A DNA stretch of 64,000 nt from Euglena gracilis (lineage: Eukaryota; Euglenida; Euglenophyceae; Euglenales), in NCBI GenBank assembly GCA_039621445.1, contig CP154956.1, positions 80,286,474 to 80,350,473 on the forward strand, read 5' to 3'. This document shows positions 23,236-33,997 of this stretch, piece by piece. Position 1 is the first letter of the stretch. Each line of letters starts with the position of its first letter. The translations under genes and the position numbers were made by a program. The notes under the pieces were generated by a model. The model ran no database searches. It saw only the letters and a program-made list of their open reading frames with translations, and was not told the DNA's origin.

Positions 23236-24225
23236 CCTTTTCCCTCTTACCAGGCTTGTCCAACGACCACCCCCCCCAGTCAGATGTGATCTTTTTTTTG
23301 TATGTTGGTTCAATAACTGTGGGAAGAATTGTGACCTAATCACATTTTTTTCCATTTGCGTGTCTCAGAGAAGCTTTTTTGTTGTAATTTGTGCTGAAAT
23401 CCGCAAGACAAATGCTACAATCCTGGCATCAACTTTCCCGCAATTTTTCCACAATTTTGTTGTTGAATGGTACAGGGGGCCCTGACAACTTGGTTGATGG
23501 ACGGTACTGGGGACCCTGACAACTTGGTTGATGGACGGCATTAGGGGCCCTGACAATTTCGTACCCTGACGGGTTGTTGAATGGTACTGGGACCCTGACA
23601 ATTTTGTTGATGGACGTTCCGCAATTTTCCCGCAGTTTTGCCGATGGCCTCCAGCATTAATTCCTCCCAGGGAGGATGTGTTTCGCATTTTTCAATTTTT
23701 TTTGCACGTGTTTTGCACATTTTTTTTGAAATTTTCAAAATTTTCCATTTCCGCATTATTGCGCTTTTTTTCGTATTTCTTTCCAGCACATTTTTTCCTG
23801 ATTTTCCCGAATTTTTTTCGTATTTTTTTGACCATTTGTTGCAGTTTGTTTGCACTTTTCGAAATTTTCAAAAAAAATTGATGCTGACATTTCAAAAAAA
23901 AACCACAAAAAGGCCAATGCACCCTAAAAATGACCGCAAATTATCCGACATGACTACACTTGTGTGAGGTTGTGACAAACAGCCAAACGTTGCTAAAAGT
24001 TGGCCAGAATATTGCCAAAAGTGGCCAGAAAAATGGCCCAAGGCCGTCAAATTGGCCCAAAAGTGGCCAAAAAAAAGCCCAAAATTGCCATTGCCGCCAT
24101 CTGTGGCCAATCGCTGGCACAGGGTCCACCCCCCTTGTTTTACGACCTCCCCGGTTGGAGATGAACATAAGTGTTTTAGCCCCCCCCCACTGGAGACAAA
24201 CATCAGTGGTTGTTGGGCAGGGGGG
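23236..24225. mobile_element. Terminal-inverted-repeat element (CTTGTCCAACGACC family), copy 2
   Basis: The left end has CTTGTCCAACGACCACC near 23,254. The right end has GTGGTTGTTGGGCAGGG near 24,205. Subterminal sequence (GATCTTTTT, GTATGTTGGTTCAATA) matches the copy at 11.23 kb, as does the internal TGGCCAAAA array. It also carries a ~35-bp tandem repeat CCCTGACAACTTGGTTGATG at 23,465-23,625. Confidence 0.7.
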
Positions 24226-24399
24226 GAAACCTTTCGCGCTATCCCAGTCAAGCATTCTGGTGGGTTAAGCTCCGATGAGAAGTCCCTTCCCACACCTCAG
24301 GGTCTGCGCTTCGGTTCTTATCCCATAGCCCAAAGTTGATTGCTGCAAAAAACGGATTGGCATGGTGGGGGGCTCTGGTGAGCACTAGGAGGTGTCCAG

Positions 24400-24473
24400 C
24401 TCCTTGGCAGCCATCAAGAGAACCAAGAGCGAGGGCCCTCTTGCAACCTGGCTATTCACCAACTTCAGACAAA
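24400..24473 (+). other. Protein-like island abutting a hairpin
   Basis: After GGTGTCCAG the plus strand reads SLAAIKRTKSEGPLATWLF then TNFRQ. It ends directly at the GTTTACG hairpin. A second open stretch at 24,850-25,062 (CSVAALDICDGDWVKRDISR) may also be coding. Unrecognised. Confidence 0.27.
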
Positions 24474-24493
24474 GTTTACGGAAACCCGTAAAC
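24474..24493. repeat. GTTTACG-N6-CGTAAAC hairpin
   Basis: Perfect 7-bp arms around GAAACC. Same CG-N6-CG geometry as the GAAGCG family. Weaker relatives (TTTACGGGAACC and similar) are at 24,714, 27,820 and 28,045. Confidence 0.8.
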
Positions 24494-25166
24494 ATCATTG
24501 ATTTCACGGTTTCCTGCAAACTTCTGTTCGCACGTTGCAGACTCACACTCTGCCCAAGCGAAGCGAAACGTCTGATTGTTGCAAAGAGGCTTAACAGAAC
24601 AAATCAGGAGAACGGTGTTTACGGGTTTGGTTGGTTAGTCCGTCAACTGTTGTTCCGGGTTGTTCCGGTCAAGGATTTGTGAAATGAGTGAGGCAATGTG
24701 TGCAATTTCACATTTACGGGAACCTGTTAAGATGATTTGGCTCAGCAAGAACCGCACCCTGGTGTGAGGGGACCACCGCCCGCAAGCAACACCGGCAAGT
24801 GTTTGGGTACACCGCCAGAGCTGCCCACCACCACCATACCGATATGATCAAAGTGTGCCCCGTTCCAGCACTGTGGAACCCAGAGAGTGTGCCAGGAAGG
24901 TATGCATTGCCAACGTTAAATATTCTGAGAATGCAAGTTTTCAGGAACTTGTTAAAATGCTCAGTAGCTGCGTTGGACATATGTGATGGGGACTGGGTCA
25001 AAAGGGACATCAGCCGAACTCTGGGGGTAGAGGACAAGGCTTTGGGTCCGATTCAACAATGAGCGGGGGGGGGGGCAGCTCATGTTTACAGCAACCGGTG
25101 AACAAGTTTATGTTTAATTTTCCATAAATTTATTTTCCATAAATTTCTTTTCCATAAATTTGTTTT

Positions 25167-25198
25167 GAAGAGGTTTACGAAAAACCGTAAACCTCTTC
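25167..25198. repeat. 13-bp-arm hairpin of the GTTTACG family
   Basis: GAAGAGGTTTACG and its exact reverse complement flank AAAAAC, a perfect 13+6+13 stem-loop. The loop AAAAAC is identical to that of the GAAGCG hairpin at 15,967. Confidence 0.88.
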
Positions 25199-25899
25199 CA
25201 CCGTTCAACTTTTTCCACTTTTTCTTCACATGAATGGGCTTTAGAGTCCAGCAACAGCAGCCTATCTGGTAATTGGTTGCTGTGGCTGGAATGTTTTCTG
25301 TTGATAAAAAAGTTGCAATTCGGATTCATCAGAGCGGACACAGCCCAGAGAAGATGCCTAGAAAAGGCGCAGTTGACAACTTTTAAAAAAGCAACACATG
25401 GGAGACTGACCTCCAGAGGCTGAGAATCGCAAGGCGCACAAATGCTTGTGGTAGCTGGACTGGGACATCAACACAGCTTCCCCTCTCAAAGGCTGATCGT
25501 GACAATGCACGAAGAGTATTTGACGAGAACCGGTGGCGAATGATAGACCTTCCCGGGGGTAGGGTGGAGTCGCTGAGCTCTTATCCCTTTATGGGTAAGA
25601 GCGAAGCTTACACCTGGCGAAAACCCCCCCTCGACCCCCCCGCCCCCCCCCCCCCGGGTCGGGGCCACCTGGAGAACGGACGGATTATCACCATGGTCCC
25701 GGCCCGGTTCCCGAAAAAAAATTTTTTTTCAGTCGCGAGCGACTGGATTTCTAGTTTCCGAATCACCTGGGTTTGACCCCCAACTCCCCGCCAAGCCCGA
25801 GTTATTCACGCGTGAAGAGGTCCAAACTGGGTAGGATCGGCCCGCCCCCCCCCCTGGATAAGCCCCCCCCCTTTGGACTCTGCCATTTCGGCCAAAAAA

Positions 25900-26225
25900 A
25901 AATGTCAATTTTCAAAATATCTCCAAAATGAAGCCAAATCAAAGGAAATGTCCGGAGACCTAATTTGAAGCCCTTGGAACGCCCCATCTACTGGTATTTT
26001 GATTTCCCCGCAACTCCCCGCCCAGCCCGAGATACGGCCGTTTTCGGCCCAGATGGCCGTTTTATACACTAGTTCGATTTGGACGTTTTCGGGGGGTGGG
26101 GGGTCAAAAAATCGATGTTTTCAAAATTTCTCAAAAATGATGCAAAATCAAAGGAAATGTCCGGAGACCTAAATTGAAGCCCTTGGAACGCTCTATCTAC
26201 TGGGATTTTGGTTTCCCCGCAGCTC
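25900..26225 (+). repeat. Tandem duplication, ~110-bp core at ~215-bp spacing
   Basis: AAATCAAAGGAAATGTCCGG and the following ~110 bp occur near 25,937 and again near 26,148 with few differences. Confidence 0.8.
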
Positions 26226-26369
26226 CCCGCCTAGCCCGAGATACGGGCGTTTTTTGACCAATTTAGGCCATTTTAGGCCATTTTGTACACTTTTTCCACT
26301 GTCCGACTTAGCCATTTTCGGCCAAAAAAAGTCGAAAAAATCGAAAAAAAAATTTGCCCCAAACGATGT

Positions 26370-26700
26370 TTTTTGGCCTCCTGGACCCAGAAAAAACTGT
26401 TTTTGAGCCGAAAATGAGCGTTTTTCGACCCTCCAGCACCCCGTTTTGGGCCACCAACCCATTGACTTTGGGTCAAAACCGGGTCAAAAAAGTCGGAAAA
26501 AATCGAAAAATTTTTGCCTGAAGCGATGTTTTTTGGCCTCCCGGACCCAGAAAAAGTGTTTTCGGCCGAAAATGAGCGTTTTTTGATCCCCGGACCCCCG
26601 TTTTTGGTCCGAAGACAATGGAAAAAAAATTTTGCTCAAACCGCTGTTTTTGGACCTCCCGGACCTGGAAAAACTGTTTTTGAACCGAAAATGAGCTCCG
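26370..26700 (+). repeat. Triplicated ~60-bp repeat
   Basis: Three copies of a segment with GATGTTTTTTGGCCTCC then GAAAATGAGCGTTTTT, near 26,368, 26,524 and 26,642 (the last diverged). Confidence 0.75.
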
Positions 26701-26840
26701 GCTGGGCCGGGCCGCCAGGCCGCCGGGCCACCGGCCGGGCCGGGCCGGGCCGGGCCGCCGGGCCGGGCCGGGCCGGGCCGGGCCGCCGGGCCGGCCGGGC
26801 CGGGCCGCGCCACTGGGCCGCTGGCAGGCCGGGCCGGTCT
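26700..26840. repeat. GGGCC pentamer array
   Basis: Runs of GGGCC interspersed with GCC. It yields spurious Pro/Ala/Gly ORFs on both strands. Confidence 0.93.
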
Positions 26841-27649
26841 CCCAAAGAGCTCAGCTCTACGTCACACCCTAGTTCAGCTGAAGAAACTCCCTGGATGGCA
26901 TTTCACAGGAAACTGTAAACACTTTCTTGTGGCTGTATTTCCATTTAAGAATTATAAAGATTGGCACAGGGTACATTGAGAGCCAGTTTTCACGCGCCAG
27001 AGGACATTTAAAGTAATGCAGTGTATCCCCCCGGGACTAATTTGAAGAAATGATGTCCATTCCTGCTGTTTTGACCTCCCTCTTCAAGCTCCCAGGGATC
27101 ACAACTCTCTTGGGGTCGGACCCCTCCAAAATCTAAAGGGGAGGGGGCCCAACCCCCCCACTTTACCCAGGCTCAGTCCGCGCTGTCTGCCCACCCGAAA
27201 ACTGCTCCATTTTTTTCAGTTTGATGCCGAAATAATTTCCAGGAAATTGTGAGTCCCAGAGTGTCCAGAAATAATTCTGGGATTATGCCCTGCTGCTGAT
27301 ATTTTTGGGGTTCCCGAAACGAGACTGTGTAAGGGTTAGGGTTAAGGGATCTGATTTTCAGTGCTTCAATATTGTGTATTTCTGAGGGCAGCTCTCTTTT
27401 ATTGAAAACAACGCGCAGGTATATTTCTTGTATTGGGGAGATTGATGGGGAATTCAATTGAGAGCAGTGTGGGGGGTATCTCCGTGTCAGGATGGGGCTG
27501 CTGGGGGCTGCCAGTGGGGATCCAACTGAGTCTCTTGTCCAAGGCGCACCGTGTCGTTGACAACCCCCTCCTAGGTCAGCACCTTTTTTCTGGAACATTT
27601 TTCGGCTTTTTTCTTTGTTGCGCGGTCTTTTTCAAAAAGATCTGTCATT

Positions 27650-27694
<45 letters not shown>
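27650..27694. repeat. (CA)n microsatellite
   Basis: CA dinucleotides inside dispersed repeat copy A. Confidence 0.96.
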
Positions 27695-27697
<3 letters not shown>

Positions 27698-28189
27698 GGT
27701 CGCATCACCATACCAACATAGTCCTAACATAGCTTGTTCCAGCAAACCTGTCCCCCAACAAGCAGATGGCGTACCAGAAAGGGATGCAATGTCAATGCCA
27801 TCAATTTTCAGTCACAGGTTTACGGGAACCCGCAACTCATTCCGTCGCTGAATCGGACACACAGCGTAAGGGATGGGTTGGAGACAAGGCCACCAGGGGA
27901 AGGGACAAGCTGCAGGCTTTGTCCAGGAATGAGAGCGGTGCAGTGCTGCATTGAGGGAACCTGTGAAGCAAGTTCATTTTTGCTTGCTTTAAAGCATGTT
28001 GAAAACATCCTCCAACCCACAACTGTCGGGCCCCCAACAATTTACGGGAACCATCAACCGGTTCCCATGAACCGTTGGGGGCCCGACAGTTGCGGGTTCG
28101 AATTTGAGAAGATTCAGTAGTATATTTGCATCAAAAAATACACAAAATTAGGGATTTTTCAAGTGGGCAGAAATCAAGGTTTGCAGCAG

Positions 28190-28545
28190 TCAGAAATTAT
28201 CATGTTTTGTTTCATGGGTCCCCGCTCTTTGGCAATGCAAAGATGCCTGAGTCCCAACAGCACAGGCCATGGAACAGAGAAAACTTGGCATTTCAAATCC
28301 AAGTCTTTTGTGCATGATGATGTCCTCTTGGTCTTCTGACGGTTGACATGTGACTTCTCCGGGCTTGAAGCAAACCTGTTTTCCATTCCAAGATTTCCAG
28401 AAAGATTGCTTTCTGTCATCTCCATGGGTGCGCACCCACAAGTGCGACTGTAGCGCCAAGTTTTGTCTGCGCGCGATGTGGAGACCAGCTCGACAACAGT
28501 GGCACACGTTGTGGATGCCGATGCAGACTCTCCGCTCTCCGCTGG
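28190..28545 (-). other. Cys/His-containing open frame inside dispersed repeat
   Basis: The minus strand reads ASGERRVCIGIHNVCHCCRA, then GLHIARRQNLALQSHLWVRT, then KSWNGKQVCFKPGEVTC. Composition is protein-like with clustered Cys and His. Copy B lacks part of it. It may be a remnant of a protein carried by the repeat. No family recognised. Confidence 0.3.
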
Positions 28546-28569
28546 CTTCGTTGAAAATTGATTGCTGTT

Positions 28570-29340
28570 GGGGGTTTGTGAATGCTGGTCAATATTGTGC
28601 CCAGGGATGGGAAGCTGCGGTGTTCATTTGGCAACCTCAATTGATCCGCACAGAAGTGGATTGGGAAATGGGGAGGAGGGAGGTTTCCAGGCATGGGCTC
28701 TAATTGAAGGTAAACCCCCCCTAACAGAAGCACAGGTGCACTTGCAGCGGACCGCCGCCTTCGGCGGCGGGGGGGGGGGGGTGCGCTTTTATTTGGACCC
28801 TGCGCTTGTAGCGGCCCCGTGCTTCTATTAGGGGGGGGGGTTGCGCCGAAGGCGTGTCCCCAGAAACTTGCTGGGGGAGAAAGCTAAACGATACTTTCCC
28901 CTGTTTTCTTGTCCTGCATCATGTCCAACGGCCACCCTACCCCCACCCCGAAGTCAAAGAGGACCCCTGTATTGTTTTCAGCAAAAAAAAAATTTGTTCA
29001 TGATTCTGGTACATTTCCCACCTGAGAATTCTTTTGCATTTTACATTTTGCATTTGCATAAATTTGATTTAAAATGCTTGCGTCAATTTTCACAAAGAAA
29101 TGAAAATAAGCTGTTCTTTGTGAGTTTGCTTTTTTAATTTATTTATTCTTTGTTTTTGATGGTGGACCGCTTTGAATGGAAATATAGGGAGTGCGTCTTA
29201 TTATTCTTGTTGCACACTTACCCCCCCCCCCTATGTCCAATGACCAATAACCTCTGCCCTCCGACGGGGGGGGGGGGGTGTTCGTTAGACACAAAAAAAA
29301 TGGTCAGGTGTCGCATGGTTTACTCGTTATTATTATTGTT
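28570..29340. other. No gene seen; short hairpins
   Basis: GCCGCCTTCGGCGGC at 28,755-28,769 and GCGCCGAAGGCG near 28,843 are tight stem-loops beside G runs. TGTCCAATGACC near 29,234 recalls the CTTGTCCAACGACC element ends. No coding region. Confidence 0.5.
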
Positions 29341-29545
29341 TTGATGATGATGATGACGATGATGATGATGACGACGACGACGACGACAACGACGATGATG
29401 ACGATGATGATGACGACGATGATGATGATGACGACGACGACAACGACGATGATGATAACCACTATCATCATCGTCGTCATCGTCGTCGTCATCATAATTG
29501 TTGTTGTTGTTGTTGTTGTTCTTATTCTTCTTCTTCTCATTGTGG
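29341..29545. repeat. Compound triplet repeat GAT/GAC turning into ATC/GTC
   Basis: The first half is GAT/GAC triplets and the second, after AACCACTATC, is the complementary ATC/GTC then TTG/TTC. The tract can fold on itself. The acidic or Met/Thr-rich ORFs across it are artefacts. Confidence 0.93.
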
Positions 29546-29559
29546 TTCCACACATTCCC

Positions 29560-30945
29560 ACCTATCCCCGTTGCCAACCACCATTTGGAATTGTTGGTCA
29601 CATTTCCTGCCCTTCCTTGCAGTTTCTTGCGTTTATCAAAGTTCGTGAATTGCCAAAACCACGCCAGACATGTGCATCGCCTGTGTCACCCTTGCTCACC
29701 TGCGGCACACTGTGAATTTCGGAACGCGGAAACAGTTGCTTTTTCAGGACGTTTCAGGGAGGGGAATGGATGTCAAACCATATTTCTTCGCTTGACGAGG
29801 AGGGTCTTGCGCAGGCTTCGCGAGGGGGTCCGTTGGGGGCAAGGATGTATGGGAAGCCCTTTGTTTTGAGGCCCAGGGTGGGGGGATCACAACCCTCCTT
29901 GGCGGGTTCCAAAATGAGCGAATTATGTTTTCTGCACAGGGGCGGAAAAGGCAAAAAAATGCCATTTTCCCTCACTTTTAAGCTTTCATTTTTTGATGTT
30001 TTGGTGCTTTTCATTCAAAAGTTTCAAAAAATGAGCTTTTTTGGACGTATTATCAAAAAGAATCAGGCATTTTTCTTCAATTTTATGCCTAGCATCTGGC
30101 CTTTTGACCGTCCACAGAACCGAAGTTTTTCCCAGACCCTTTTGAGGTCAGAGGCGGGTCCAGCCCACCCCCTCCCCCTCCGTTTTTGGAGGGGGTTCTG
30201 GACCAGAGATTTTTTTAAGTTTCGTGACCCGGGGGGTTTCCCTTGCCCCCCCACTTGGGCTTGGGGTCGGGCTGGGGGGGGGGAACCTCTCCGGAGGAGG
30301 GGGTTTTCCTCTATTTTAGGCGCTTTGTGGGGAAAAAAATGCACCCCAAAATTAACCCCCTCAAAAACGGGTCCCCCTGAGCCCCGCAGGGTTGCATTAA
30401 GGGTAATTGTCTGTTTATGGTCCGCGCTAACTTCGCTTCTGGCCCAATTTGCTGTGTGATGAGTGGCCAGGGACCCCTTACACCAGTGCTCCTGCGTTTC
30501 TCCACCTGCCGGAACAACTTTTGCGACCCCCTGCGCCCCCCAAGACCCCCCTGCGGGTGGGTAGGTGATTTGGTCCGGACCCCCAAGGTCCCGAAATTTT
30601 TTTCTTCCGCCCCCCTCCCGCAGGGTTTTCCATGCATTGGTTTGGGGTTTGGGGTGAGCGTGGCGGTGTAGAAACCTCAAAGTTTGGGGGAGGGGGGCGA
30701 AGGATGAGGGTAGGAAATACGCGCGGTAACCGCGTCCCTATGCCAAGCTACATGCATCCTTTGGGCCCGACACCACGACGGGGACGAAGCTGCACACATG
30801 CAAACGCCCTTTTTCGGCCGAATGAGATCGCGAGTCCAATCACACATTGGCAACCCAATGGTGACGTTGCCCCTCCCTCTCACTGGCAGGGATTGTTTTT
30901 AAGGCATTAAAATTTGTCAAAATTTCAAGGCACCCTGAAATCGCA
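29560..30945. other. Repeat-derived sequence, no gene seen
   Basis: It holds CCAGAGATTTTTTTAAG near 30,208, resembling hAT-like element ends. It also holds a segment at 30,380-30,470 that is the reverse complement of 10,210-10,290 (shared GCCAGAAGCGAAGTTAGCG). No supported coding region. Confidence 0.45.
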
Positions 30946-30950
30946 CCCCC

Positions 30951-31067
30951 CCCCGAGGCAGACCGAGAGGGGAGGAAGGGATACCGAGGGCGAAGCACAA
31001 ACACCAAGTGAGGCCATGCCTTGTTTGCCGGCTGTTTGAATGTGAACGTTTTTGGGTAGGTTAGGCC
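30951..31067. repeat. DIRS 3' inverted terminal repeat plus extension
   Basis: 31,033-31,067 is the inverted copy of the 5' terminus. 30,951-31,012 is a roughly 62-bp arm complementary, with one mismatch, to the internal region at 31,201-31,262. Confidence 0.82.
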
Positions 31068-31200
31068 TTTCCCCTTTAGTGCTGCGATTTTGCCGGAGTT
31101 GGCTGCTTCGTCGCTGCGGCGCGGACGATTCCTGGGGGGAGACCCCTTCCTGGAGCCCCCCCCCCGTGGATCGTTTTCTTTTCTGGGAAGGTAGGTTGGG

Positions 31201-31262
31201 CTCACTTGGTGTTTGTGCTTCGCCCTCGGTGTCCCTTCCTCCCCTCTCGGTCTGCCTCGGGG
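31201..31262. repeat. DIRS internal complementary region
   Basis: Reverse complement of 30,951-31,012 (starts CTCACTTGGTGTTTGTGC). Located between the recombinase and the 3' terminus, as in DIRS1, where it is thought to template or splint circular cDNA formation. Confidence 0.78.
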
Positions 31263-31360
31263 GAGTGCGAGACACCTCGGGCTCCGCACTTCCCCCAAGT
31301 GAAGTCGACTGTGAACCCCGGGGGGGGGGGGGGGGGGGCCCCCCCAAAAAAAATTTAATT

Positions 31361-32351
31361 GTAAGGCTTGCTCCAAGTTTTCTTGGGCACCCAACCTTTG
31401 ATAGTGTGAGCAAAAGGCTTCCACACTTCTCCACTGACCAATTTCACAAACCAACTCTGAGCTCAAACCCAACTTTTTCATCATGTTGACTCCTGCCCCC
31501 CTGGTGGAGTGGGGGCCCCAAATACGGGAATCAATCCCAAATTCTTCTAAGGCATTTTTTGTTAAAGATGCAATGGTGTCTGCCTTGATGCCCCTGAAGG
31601 GGGGTTGGAGGGTCAAAAACACAGGCCCCCCTGGGGGGCAATGGTCCTTTGTGAGGGCCACATACTCCTTTAGAAGGTGAAAAGAAGGAGAAATTTGGGG
31701 AATTTCTTGCAAGGAAACCATTCTCTCCCATTTTGCCATTTTTTGACCCTTTCTCCTAATTTTTACATAAGGAGTTGAGCCAAGTAAACTTGCACAACGT
31801 TTCATTTCTGATAAATCTGAAGATCTGAGCAACATTAGAAGGCGACACACAAGAATGAGTTGTAAACGTAAGTGTGACAGGTTGTTCCTCAGTGCATCAA
31901 ATGGAACTGCTGCCAGATGCCTCAGCAGAGGCCATGAATCCCAGAAAGCACCATATTTTTGGACATTCTTATTCCACGCTTTTTTATATGGTGTCAGCAG
32001 GGGGAGAAACCTCAATTTTTCCCCAACCCCTGGCAAAAGTAAGACACCTGAGTAGGCATTTCTGGCCTGTGCAGGGGAAAATCTGAACAATTGTACCACA
32101 CCATCTGCAATTTCATCAGATGATGCTTGGTGGGGGGAGCCCCCCTGTTGAAGAATGTTCCAGAGATGCGTAAAGCCACTCTGGTGTCTTCTCAGACTGG
32201 GATTTCTCCTTGTGAAATCATCAATGGATGAAGATTGAATTTTTCTTCCCTGTAAAAATTGACCTGAGCAGATCAGGCAGAGAAGGGGCCACCTGGGGGG
32301 TGGCATTTTTTCTCCCCAACAGTTTTGGAACATTCCTGGGTAAGGGTTCAC
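31361..32351 (-). CDS. Tyrosine recombinase of DIRS-like element
   Basis: A roughly 330-residue open frame has the conserved tyrosine-recombinase set: Arg in LLRSSDLSEM, His-x-x-Arg in GPHSTRGAGVNMM, then GQWRSVEAFCSHYQRLG with the nucleophilic Tyr. In DIRS elements this enzyme integrates circular cDNA by site-specific recombination, so no target duplication is expected. The frame reads on into low-complexity sequence past LEQALQL, so the true C-terminus is near 31,361. The catalytic residues are intact, unlike in the plus-strand copy at 52.5 kb. It overlaps the preceding RT/RNase H frame slightly. Confidence 0.87.
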
Positions 32352-33997
32352 CTTGACACATGGTGTGTGTGGGGCCTTCAGCTTTATTAATAGGGGCCAA
32401 TGGTGCTGAAGCCCAAAAGGGGACCACCATCAAAACTTTTGCTTTGGGAAAAAGCTGCAGCCTGGCCAGGAGTTTTTGAATGATGGACCAGGGGGGGTTG
32501 GCATAGAGCCCCCCCAGGTTTTCCAGTGAACACTGCAGGGCATCTGTTGCCTTGGCCTCCTCCCAATGGGGCCACCTGGACAAAAAATCTGCTAGCTTTT
32601 TGTTTCCTGGGGAGGCAAAAAGGTCTGTCTGGAGGGTGATAAAGGGCTGAAAATTTTTTATCAGATGCTGAAATAATCTTTTGTCCAGGGAGTAATCCCC
32701 CCTGTCTTGTCCCCACCTTCTGAGGGGGTCTGCCAGGCATTGTCTGGAGGGAACCCATTTTACCTCCAGGGTGACATTGTTTTTCATCAGCCAGTGGAAG
32801 AATGGCTGCAAAATTTTGTTGAAGGGGTTTTTTCTCCCCCCCCCCTTTGCTTAAGTAATAAAATATTACCTGATTGTCCACACACAGACAAACTCTGTCG
32901 TTTGCTTTTGCCAGGGATCTGACTGTGTTTGTGGCAGCCAGGAGTTCTTTTACATGCATGTGGAGGGATTGTTTTTCCCTCCAGTACTCCTGGATGAACT
33001 GGCCTGATGTGGGGTCCAGCCCCCCCCAGCCCAGAGTGCTGCTGTCTGAGTACAAGAGTTTTGTGTGTTTTGCACAAATGGTCTTCCTGACGAATTTCCC
33101 AGCAAATCTTTTACATTTTTCAGTTCCTCTTTTATGTCCTGGGACATGGGGTGAGATGAGCCCCATAGGTCCTGGGAATGCTCTACCAGAAAACTGGAGA
33201 GCATTGTGGTGAAGGCCCTTAAAAAGGGCAGGGCCAGCAGATTTGCCCTGATTTTTCCTAAAATGGCATCCACCTGCCTTTTTGACATAATGTTTTTTAT
33301 AATGAACTTTTCTAGCTCTTTTCTGAACCCTTTTTTCTTTTGAGGGGAGAGTTGCAACTTTCCTTCCTGAAAGTTGATACCCAGACCCCCCAAATTTCAA
33401 AATTTCCTTTCTGGCACTTTAATTTTTTTTGAAAGAAATTGGATTCTGAAGGAAAAAAAATACCAAAAATGCCAAAATGGGCGAATTCAGACCAGGAAAT
33501 GAAGCCCCTGGCACCCTCTATCTGTATTTAGTTGCCTTTTTGGTCAACTACCTGCCTCGCCCACATATGAGCTATTTTCGTCCATTTTTGAGCCTTTTTT
33601 TAAACGGCAATTTTCAACCGTTTTGGGGTCCAAAAAAATATTTTTCCAATATATCTCAAAATCGTTGGAGAAAAGAAGGAAACACAGCGGCCACCTTGAT
33701 TCCATCATAATGACCTACGACATAATGAACCTACACATGTCATGAAGCAGTCCCAGCTGAAAACAATGGATGTACAATGATTATCTTTCGGGAAAAATAC
33801 CGACCCCAAATGGGGAACCCCAAATGGGGAACCAACTGGCTTTGCTGCAGCAGACTTTTCTTGAGATTGATTTTGAACCCACTGGCCATTAAATCCTCCA
33901 CCACCAGGCTGAGATGTTTTGCTAAGGTGGCTGTATCTAGATAGACATACACCTGAATTCCCCTGTGATGCCATCTTTTTTCGAATGCACCCATGAG
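32221..33997 (-). pseudogene. DIRS RT C-terminus and RNase H with extension
   Basis: The frame resumes at the gypsy insertion point with RT motif C (VYVYLDTATLAKHL) and ASGFKINLKKSLL. The usual YxDD is YLDT, so the second Asp is missing. RNase H follows: YSDSSTLGWGGLDP (Asp), HVKELLAATNT (Glu), RVCLCVDNQVIFYYL (Asp). The DIRS-type extension follows with TLEVKWVPSRQCLADPL, DLFASPGNKKL and KAKVLMVVPFWASAP. At least three frame changes occur, several at A/T or G runs. Domain identity is clear; the enzyme is probably dead. Confidence 0.82.
33992..33997. other. Target-site duplication of gypsy insertion, left copy
   Basis: CATGAG at 33,992-33,997 is repeated at 46,679-46,684 directly outside the opposite LTR. 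The duplication is 5 bp, with one or two ambiguous bases because the LTR ends share sequence with it. Confidence 0.85.

Larger units (their letters stand above)
27430..28565 (+). repeat. Dispersed repeat, copy A
   Basis: It begins TTGGGGAGATTGATGGGGAA and shares long matched stretches with 48,632-49,395: AACTCATTCCGTCGC, GAAAACATCCTCCAACCCAC, CAACAGCACAGGCCAT, CGTTGAAAATTGATT. Overall identity looks moderate to high with indels. The DIRS element abuts copy B. Function unknown. Confidence 0.8.
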
